Under the pieces are notes generated by a model. It worked only from the letters and a program-made list of their open reading frames with translations, searched no databases and had not been told where the DNA came from. Position numbers and translations under genes: made by a program. From assembly GCA_050259035.1 (NCBI GenBank), contig JBLMZW010000033.1, positions 1 through 27,712 of the forward strand: a stretch of 27,712 bases of DNA, written 5' to 3'. Below, one piece after another: positions 23,161 to 27,712 of this stretch. Within the stretch, counting starts at the first letter, position 1. Every line of letters starts with the position of its first letter. The stretch is from JBLMZW01 sp050259035. Lineage in GTDB: Bacteria; Bacillota; Syntrophomonadia; Syntrophomonadales; DTU052.

Positions 23161-24561
23161 ATGGAAAGACAACTGATAATAGAAGACTATCCATGGGAGA
23201 CCCGGATAGCGGTTATGGAAGATTCGCGTTTGGTAGAATTGCTTTCCGAGGAAGGTGACGACCGGGTCGGTAATATTTATAAAGCCCGGGTAAAGGACAT
23301 TTTACCGGGACTATCCTGTGCATTCGTTGACCTGGGATCACAAAAAAACGCATTTCTTTATCAGGGTGACCTGGCGGGGAGAACCACAGATATCCGTGAT
23401 GTTTTGAGCCGGAATCAGGAATTACTGGTTCAGGTTAAAAAGGAGGAAGTACCGGGAAAAGGAGCAAGGGTTACCACTAATATAACCCTTCCCGGACATT
23501 ACCTGGTCTTACTGCCCGGCGGCAGCGAAGTTTCAATCTCAAGAAAAATCCAGAACTCCGAAGTTAAAGAAGAACTTCGCAGCTATATTAAAGAAATCAA
23601 ACCGGATGGGTTTGGTCTCATTCTAAGAACCGCCGGAGCTTTAGCGACAGCGGGTGATTTAGAAGAAGAAATCGAGGAACTGATGGGCTTATGGCAGGAG
23701 ATCAATTCCTTGCAGAAAGAGACCTCTGCTCCAGCATTGGTATACCGTGACCTGGATATCGTCCAGCGGGTTTTACGTGATTATATTGACGGGTTTACCA
23801 CTTCGATAACTGTCAACAGCGAAGAACGTGCGGATTTTATCCGAACCATACTGGCTGAGGATCCAGCAGCCAGAGGAACAAAGATATATACTAACGCGTT
23901 TCCCTTTGAAGAAATGGGCATCGAAAAAGAAATCATGCGCATCATCAAACCCCGTATCTGGTTGAAAAGTGGAGGGTTCCTGGTTATCGAAGAAACAGAA
24001 GCAATGACAGTTATTGATGTCAATAGCGGTAGATATACCGGTAAAACTGAACTCAAGGACACCGTATTGAAAACGAATCTGGAAGCAGCGGTAGAAATAC
24101 CAAGGCAGCTAAGGTTAAGGGCAATCGGCGGTATTATCCTGATTGATTTTATCGATATGAAAGATAAAAACGATGGCGAAGAAGTAATCAGGGTTCTCCA
24201 GGAGAATTTGGCCGGGGATAAATCTCGTACCCGGGTAATGGGGTTAACCCGGTTGGGTCTGGTAGAGATGACCCGAAAAAAATCTCGGGCCAGCATGGCC
24301 AATATGATGTGTCGGCAATGTCTCGATTGTGGCGGACGGGGATTGATTTTGGACTCCAAACATATAACTAATGGACTATTACGGGCCCTGAATGGCTTAG
24401 CTCACCGCATTGAGCCGGTTATCAATGTAGAAGTTACACCGGATCTTATGGATCACCTACACGAAAATCGCTATCTTATAGACCTACGGAACCGTCTGGG
24501 CAAAGAGATAAATTTAATATCGAACCCCGATCTGGATGAGCACTATAGAATACTGCCTTAG
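23161..24561 (+). CDS. rng: Ribonuclease G/E
   Basis: A 466-residue endoribonuclease of the RNase E/G family that acts on rRNA precursors and mRNA. It has an S1 RNA-binding domain (about 38-120: GNIYKARVKDILPGLSCAF, then FVDLGSQKNAFL) and a catalytic DNase I-like domain with the two metal-binding aspartates in VIDVNSG (about 285) and LIDFIDM (about 329). A Cys-rich link (MCRQCLDCGGRG, about 382-392) matches the zinc-link motif. Length fits RNase G, without the long scaffold tail of RNase E. ATG 23161 follows AGGAG. It ends the rodA-to-rng block; the usual next genes rplU and rpmA are absent, and no clear terminator follows. Confidence 0.93.
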   Translation: MERQLIIEDYPWETRIAVMEDSRLVELLSEEGDDRVGNIYKARVKDILPGLSCAFVDLGSQKNAFLYQGDLAGRTTDIRDVLSRNQELLVQVKKEEVPGKGARVTTNITLPGHYLVLLPGGSEVSISRKIQNSEVKEELRSYIKEIKPDGFGLILRTAGALATAGDLEEEIEELMGLWQEINSLQKETSAPALVYRDLDIVQRVLRDYIDGFTTSITVNSEERADFIRTILAEDPAARGTKIYTNAFPFEEMGIEKEIMRIIKPRIWLKSGGFLVIEETEAMTVIDVNSGRYTGKTELKDTVLKTNLEAAVEIPRQLRLRAIGGIILIDFIDMKDKNDGEEVIRVLQENLAGDKSRTRVMGLTRLGLVEMTRKKSRASMANMMCRQCLDCGGRGLILDSKHITNGLLRALNGLAHRIEPVINVEVTPDLMDHLHENRYLIDLRNRLGKEINLISNPDLDEHYRILP

Positions 24562-24665
24562 AATGTTTCCTTTCCGAATATCTTCAACTAACTTCTCCGA
24601 CCTTAAAGTCTTCTTTAATATCCTCCTTATAATAAGTTGATTTTGCAAAGCGTTTCCCCAGGGTG

Positions 24666-24679
24666 TTGCATCTATGCAA
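24666..24679. promoter_or_regulatory. Dyad TTGCATCTATGCAA upstream of the sigma-54 activator gene
   Basis: A perfect TTGC-N6-GCAA palindrome (extended form GTGTTGC-N6-GCAATAC) lies 98 bp before the activator start. It matches the six sites downstream of the same gene and suggests self-regulation. No sigma-54 promoter is visible between it and the gene. The rest of 24562-24776 shows nothing else I can support. Confidence 0.65.
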
Positions 24680-24776
24680 TACAATATGTTAGCCTATAAC
24701 CAGAAATAAGTCGAAAACTATCGAAAAATGAATAATAACTGAACGAAAGCTGACTGGTAAAAGGGGAGAGGGAAGT

Positions 24777-26873
24777 ATGAGCAAGGTTCAGGAGATAATG
24801 AAAAGTGACCCGGTTATACTGCGGCCATGGTTAACTGTTCGGGAAGCGGCACGGGTTCTAAATGGTATGCCTATTGATTGGGCTCCGGTATTAAACGAAG
24901 AGATGCAAGTCCTGGGCATTTTTACTCGTAAACATGTAATTAAGGCAGTTACAGAAAAACGAGACCTGGACGCAATACGGGTCGAGGACTTGATGAAAAC
25001 TGGCGTAGTTACAGCCAGGTTGGATGATAGTATTGAAGATGCAAGATTTCAGAAGCTAGATAAGATTCCGGTGGTTGATAAGGAAGATCAGGTGCAGGGG
25101 ATTCTTACTCTGGGCGACCTGGTAGACTATTATTCTAATTCCTTCACCGAGGTTACTCAGGAACTGAATACCATAATTAACTCACTATATAACCCCGTGA
25201 TTTCTATTGACCAGGAAGGAAAGATTCGGCTATGGAACAAAGCAGTTGAAAAACTTAGTGGTAAACCATATGAACATGTTATAGGCCAGCCAATTACCAA
25301 CGTTTTAGAAAATAGCCGTTTGATCGAAGTTCTTGAGACCGGCGAAACTCAATCAACTCAGATGATAACAGTTGCCGGCAGGGAGTTTATCTCCAACCGT
25401 ACACCAATAATTAAGGATGGAAAGATAATTGGTGCGGTGGCAGTTCTGCAGGAGATCTCCGAACTTGAACAAATATCGCAGGAACTGGCTTATGTTCAGC
25501 GTTTGAACCGTGAACTGGATGCTATTATTGAATCATCTTTTGATGGATTGTATGTTACTGATGGGTTAGGGTATACCCTGAGGGTTAATAAAGGATTCGA
25601 GAGGATTACCGGTGTTCCGGCCCATGAGCATATCGGTGTCAATATGGCGGATTTAGTTGCTCAGGGTTTTTATTCACGATCTGGCACTCTTCTAGCTCTA
25701 GATGCCAAGGATAATGTAACCATAACCCTGGATACTATAACCGGGAAAACTGTACTGGTAACCAGCAGTCCGATTTATGACGAGGATGGTAAGATTAATC
25801 TGGTGGTTACTAATGTTCGCGACGTAACCGAGCTTAATCAATTACAACGCAGACTGGAGCAGGTAGAAAGCTTGAGCAAACTGTACCAGACCGAACTGCA
25901 GCAGTTGAAACTTGAGACCTCAAAGCATATGGTTGTTAGATCGGTTAAGATGAAAGAACTGATTGGCATGGTTACCCGGTTAGCAGAAGTGGACTCTACT
26001 CTTTTAATTCAAGGAGAATCTGGGGTAGGAAAAGAAATGATAGCCGAAATAATTCATACCAGCAGCGGACGAAAGGATAAGCCATTTATAAAAGTAAACT
26101 GCGGGGCTATCCCGGAAAACCTCTTGGAAAGCGAACTTTTTGGTTACGACGAAGGAGCCTTTACCGGTGCCAAGAAGGAAGGGAAACCAGGTTTATTTGA
26201 ATTGGCCAATGGAGGAACTATCTTCCTGGATGAGATAGGTGAGCTGCCTTTATTACTTCAGGTAAAATTATTAAGGGTCTTGCAGGATATGGAGATTAAC
26301 CGGGTGGGGGGCGTAAAACCCATTAAAATTGATGTACGGGTTATTGCTGCTACCAATCAGGACCTGGAGTTAATGATTAAGAATAAGGAATTCCGTGAGG
26401 ATCTATATTATAGATTGAATGTTGTTCCTGTGATGGTTCCGCCTTTAAGGGAGCGCCGAGAGGAAATACCGTTCATGGTAGCTCATTTTGTCCAACTGTA
26501 TAACCGCAAGTATGGGTTAAATAAACGAGTAGCCCAGGGTGTTGTGGACCGGTTAATGGAATACCCCTGGCCGGGCAATATAAGGGAACTTGAGAATCTG
26601 GTTGAAAGACTGGTAGTAATAACCACTGGTAATGTTATTGAAATTTCCAGTCTTCCGGCGTTTCTAGGGGGGTATGGAAACAATCCCAATCCTGAGGTTT
26701 CGGTGTCAGATGTAATACCTTTAAAAACAGCAGTGGAGAGCCTGGAAAAACAAATCTTACAAAAGGCCTATGCCAAGTTTAAGACCGCCAGGAAAGTGGC
26801 GGTGGAGTTGGGAGTAGATCCCTCTACTGTAGTTCGAAAGGCAGCAAAATACGGTATTAAAGTCGAACAGTAG
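24777..26873 (+). CDS. Sigma-54-dependent activator with CBS pair, two PAS domains and TyrR-like HTH
   Basis: The 698-residue protein has four parts. A CBS pair (about 1-120, the second CBS visibly shortened before KIPVVD) may sense adenylate-type ligands. Two PAS domains follow (about 128-230 and 248-352). A central AAA+ domain (about 390-630) has Walker A GESGVGKE (413-420), the sigma-54-contacting GAFTGA loop (460-465) and Walker B TIFLDE (481-486). A C-terminal HTH (667-694, TARKVAVELGVDPSTVVRKAAKYG) is of the TyrR type. All ATPase and sigma-54 contact motifs are intact, so it should open promoters. ATG 24777 follows GGGGAGAGGGAA. The region behind it holds six matching dyads and a sigma-54 promoter before a crotonase gene, its likely target. 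There is no receiver domain, so activation is probably by ligand. Confidence 0.93.
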   Translation: MSKVQEIMKSDPVILRPWLTVREAARVLNGMPIDWAPVLNEEMQVLGIFTRKHVIKAVTEKRDLDAIRVEDLMKTGVVTARLDDSIEDARFQKLDKIPVVDKEDQVQGILTLGDLVDYYSNSFTEVTQELNTIINSLYNPVISIDQEGKIRLWNKAVEKLSGKPYEHVIGQPITNVLENSRLIEVLETGETQSTQMITVAGREFISNRTPIIKDGKIIGAVAVLQEISELEQISQELAYVQRLNRELDAIIESSFDGLYVTDGLGYTLRVNKGFERITGVPAHEHIGVNMADLVAQGFYSRSGTLLALDAKDNVTITLDTITGKTVLVTSSPIYDEDGKINLVVTNVRDVTELNQLQRRLEQVESLSKLYQTELQQLKLETSKHMVVRSVKMKELIGMVTRLAEVDSTLLIQGESGVGKEMIAEIIHTSSGRKDKPFIKVNCGAIPENLLESELFGYDEGAFTGAKKEGKPGLFELANGGTIFLDEIGELPLLLQVKLLRVLQDMEINRVGGVKPIKIDVRVIAATNQDLELMIKNKEFREDLYYRLNVVPVMVPPLRERREEIPFMVAHFVQLYNRKYGLNKRVAQGVVDRLMEYPWPGNIRELENLVERLVVITTGNVIEISSLPAFLGGYGNNPNPEVSVSDVIPLKTAVESLEKQILQKAYAKFKTARKVAVELGVDPSTVVRKAAKYGIKVEQ

Positions 26874-26881
26874 AAGGTTGA

Positions 26882-26895
26882 TTGCAGGGTAGCAA
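26882..26895. promoter_or_regulatory. Enhancer-type dyad 1, TTGCAGGGTAGCAA
   Basis: Perfect TTGC-N6-GCAA, 9 bp after the activator stop and about 320 bp upstream of the sigma-54 promoter. Confidence 0.68.
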
Positions 26896-26903
26896 CGTGG
26901 GTG

Positions 26904-26917
26904 TTGCACAACAGCAT
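26904..26917. promoter_or_regulatory. Enhancer-type dyad 2, TTGCACAACAGCAT
   Basis: TTGC-N6-GCAT, with the extended left arm GTGTTGC as in the copy before the activator gene. It starts 22 bp after dyad 1, about two helical turns. Confidence 0.62.
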
Positions 26918-26938
26918 AAGGTTTAAATTTGATTTTTG

Positions 26939-26952
26939 CTGCAGCAACGCAA
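26939..26952. promoter_or_regulatory. Enhancer-type dyad 3, CTGCAGCAACGCAA
   Basis: TGC-N6-GCAA with the extended right arm GCAACAC, the exact reverse complement of the GTGTTGC arm seen in other copies. Confidence 0.55.
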
Positions 26953-27054
26953 CACTGACTTTACCCTAAATGGAATCGATTACTTTGTGTGTGAAGGCAC
27001 AAGTATCAAAGAATGCCGTAAAAATGGGAAAAACCTAAAAATGGAATTAAAGCG

Positions 27055-27068
27055 TTGCACTAGCGCAT
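27055..27068. promoter_or_regulatory. Enhancer-type dyad 4, TTGCACTAGCGCAT
   Basis: TTGC-N6-GCAT, about 150 bp upstream of the sigma-54 promoter. Confidence 0.6.
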
Positions 27069-27076
27069 AACCAATG

Positions 27077-27090
27077 ATGCAGTCATGCAA
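27077..27090. promoter_or_regulatory. Enhancer-type dyad 5, ATGCAGTCATGCAA
   Basis: ATGC-N6-GCAA, starting 22 bp after dyad 4, the same phasing as dyads 1 and 2. Confidence 0.6.
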
Positions 27091-27101
27091 TATCCTGCTC
27101 G

Positions 27102-27115
27102 TTGCGGTAGGGCAA
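27102..27115. promoter_or_regulatory. Enhancer-type dyad 6, TTGCGGTAGGGCAA
   Basis: Perfect TTGC-N6-GCAA, extended to GTTGC/GCAAC, about 90 bp upstream of the -24 element. Confidence 0.65.
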
Positions 27116-27134
27116 CAAAAAGACTATTTGATAA

Positions 27135-27170
27135 AGAGACGGTTAAATCCGTCTCTCTTGTTATTTCGGG
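27135..27170 (+). terminator. Probable terminator of the sigma-54 activator gene
   Basis: AGAGACGG (27135-27142) and CCGTCTCT (27149-27156) pair perfectly around TTAAAT and are followed by CTTGTTATTT, a T-rich but interrupted tract. Its place between the dyads and the sigma-54 promoter would separate activator read-through from crotonase expression. Confidence 0.68.
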
Positions 27171-27203
27171 CGTTTCAATATCTTGGATTATTTTTTTTGA
27201 CTA

Positions 27204-27218
27204 TGGCATGATTATTGC
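27204..27218 (+). promoter_or_regulatory. Sigma-54 (-24/-12) promoter
   Basis: TGGCATGATTATTGC matches the sigma-54 consensus TGGCAYG-N4-TTGCW, with the invariant GG (27205-27206) and GC (27217-27218) exactly 10 nt apart. Transcription should start near 27230 toward the crotonase gene at 27597. Confidence 0.88.
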
Positions 27219-27287
27219 TTCAAAAATAAGCGGGGTTATAAGAAGACTTAGTTAATTTGCATACACCTCCCTTGAGAATATATTCCA

Positions 27288-27353
27288 TGCTCTGTGATGG
27301 ATTAGAAGCAAATACTATTAACGATTAATATTTGTCTTATCCATCATGGAGCA
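27288..27353 (+). promoter_or_regulatory. Long interrupted hairpin in the crotonase leader
   Basis: The left arm 27288-27314 and right arm 27329-27353 pair over about 24 positions. The outer TGCTC/GAGCA, the core TGATGGAT/ATCCATCA and the inner CAAATA/TATTTG are joined by G-T wobbles and small bulges; the loop is 14 nt. CCTCTTTTTTGAGG follows at 27358-27371. Only 58 nt after the predicted transcription start, it may act as an attenuator, stabiliser or protein target. Confidence 0.6.
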
Positions 27354-27418
27354 GCCCCCTCTTTTTTGAGGATAAGCCTGTGAAACCCAAAAACTCAAAT
27401 TCCAATTAGGAGGTGATA

Positions 27419-27481
27419 ATGCCTTATCAGACCGGGGATCACGGGATAATTACCCCAATACGGACTGCGTATTCCAGTTAA
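27419..27481 (+). CDS. 20-codon leader ORF before the crotonase gene
   Basis: The ORF encodes MPYQTGDHGIITPIRTAYSS. It is preceded by AGGAGGTGAT, an almost complete anti-16S match with good spacing to ATG, better than that of most full-length genes in this window. It is in the leader of the sigma-54 transcript, about 115 bp before the crotonase ATG. I recognise no homologue. It could be a regulatory leader peptide, a small protein, or an accidental reading frame with a ribosome standby site. Confidence 0.5.
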   Translation: MPYQTGDHGIITPIRTAYSS

Positions 27482-27596
27482 TTTTATTTACTAATCCAGT
27501 GAATACTTAAGAATAGAGATTTAGGATGGAGATCTACTGGAGAACAGTCCAAGGGGAAGAACCGAAGTCTAAATGTTACAGGAGGGAAGAGATTAG

Positions 27597-27712
27597 ATGG
27601 GCTATGAGAATGTGATATTGGAGAAAGAAGACAGGCTGGCCGTACTGTATATTAACCGGCCGAAGGCGTTGAACGCTTTGAATAAGGATACACTTGTTGA
27701 GATTGGACAGGC
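27597..27712 (+). CDS. Enoyl-CoA hydratase (crotonase), 5' part only
   Basis: The first 38 codons (MGYENVILEKEDRLAVLYIN, then RPKALNALNK) match the N-terminus of short-chain enoyl-CoA hydratases/crotonases; the gene runs off the window. It should hydrate crotonyl-CoA in butyrate oxidation or act in reverse in butyrate formation, but the catalytic glutamates lie outside the window. ATG 27597 follows AGGAGG with a longish spacing of about 11 nt. It is the first full-size gene of the sigma-54 transcription unit that starts near 27230, with a leader of about 370 nt. Confidence 0.9.
   Translation, partial: MGYENVILEKEDRLAVLYINRPKALNALNKDTLVEIGQ

Noticed and set aside
23781..24359. Minus-strand open frame of 192 codons inside the RNase G gene
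   Set aside because: Low-complexity Ser/Arg-rich translation with no ribosome binding site; it mirrors the catalytic domain of RNase G.
26882..27115. The dyad array as a CRISPR or tandem repeat
   Set aside because: Only the short dyad core recurs; spacing is irregular (22, 35, 116, 22, 25 bp) and there are no repeat units of CRISPR length.
27419..27481. Leader ORF as a decayed thiolase N-terminus
   Set aside because: Only a weak IRTA-like similarity; no further thiolase motif in any frame nearby.

Overview
The window reads as a low-to-mid-GC Clostridia-type Firmicute, most like a syntrophic fatty-acid oxidiser of the Syntrophomonas kind. This placement is inferred from gene content and was not tested by a search. 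The clues are two crotonase-family enoyl-CoA hydratases, an acetyl-CoA-hydrolase-type CoA-transferase, a spoIVFA-spoIVFB pair (endospore lineage), Gram-positive Shine-Dalgarno sites and very frequent TTG/GTG start codons. There are 21 protein genes (one cut by the window end) plus a 20-codon leader ORF. I see no rRNA, tRNA, CRISPR array, insertion sequence or phage gene.

Layout. (1) 1-2.83 kb: an operon of an FMN-dependent nitronate monooxygenase/FabK-like enzyme, a TetR regulator and a crotonase, closed by a strong terminator. (2) 2.9-7.95 kb: a stomatin-like membrane protein convergent with a polysaccharide deacetylase, then two unrecognised, divergently transcribed coiled-coil proteins, one with two membrane helices. 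(3) 7.9-12.5 kb, minus strand: trpEGDCF, compact and without trpB/trpA. (4) 12.7-16.3 kb: an endonuclease/exonuclease/phosphatase-fold protein, a secreted L,D-transpeptidase and a protein made only of PAS domains. (5) 16.3-17.6 kb: a CoA-transferase on the minus strand. (6) 18.0-24.6 kb: the conserved Firmicute block rodA-spoIVFA-spoIVFB-radical SAM-DUF2344-RNase G. (7) 24.8-27.7 kb: a CBS-PAS-PAS sigma-54 activator, a long regulatory intergenic region and the start of a crotonase gene.

The most interesting signals are regulatory. First, on the trp mRNA, arrays of GAG/UAG triplets with 2-3 nt spacers lie over the ribosome binding sites of trpE (11 triplets, 8 of them evenly spaced) and trpD (7 evenly spaced). 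This is the signature of TRAP (MtrB) binding, and it predicts tryptophan-responsive translational repression at two points of one operon. Second, between the sigma-54 activator gene and the crotonase gene there are six copies of a dyad (core TTGC-N6-GCAA), then a hairpin terminator, then a sigma-54 promoter (TGGCATGATTATTGC). A further perfect copy lies upstream of the activator gene itself. The activator ends in a TyrR-like helix-turn-helix, whose classical boxes also have half-sites 6 nt apart, so the sites are probably its enhancers. The predicted transcript has a leader of about 370 nt with a long interrupted hairpin and a 20-codon ORF behind a strong ribosome binding site. This looks like a self-contained circuit controlling acyl-CoA oxidation.

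Other points of note: a hairpin that would hide the spoIVFA ribosome binding site, a SpoIVFA that has lost its metal ligands, a four-PAS protein with no output domain, and two convergent gene pairs whose 3' ends overlap.
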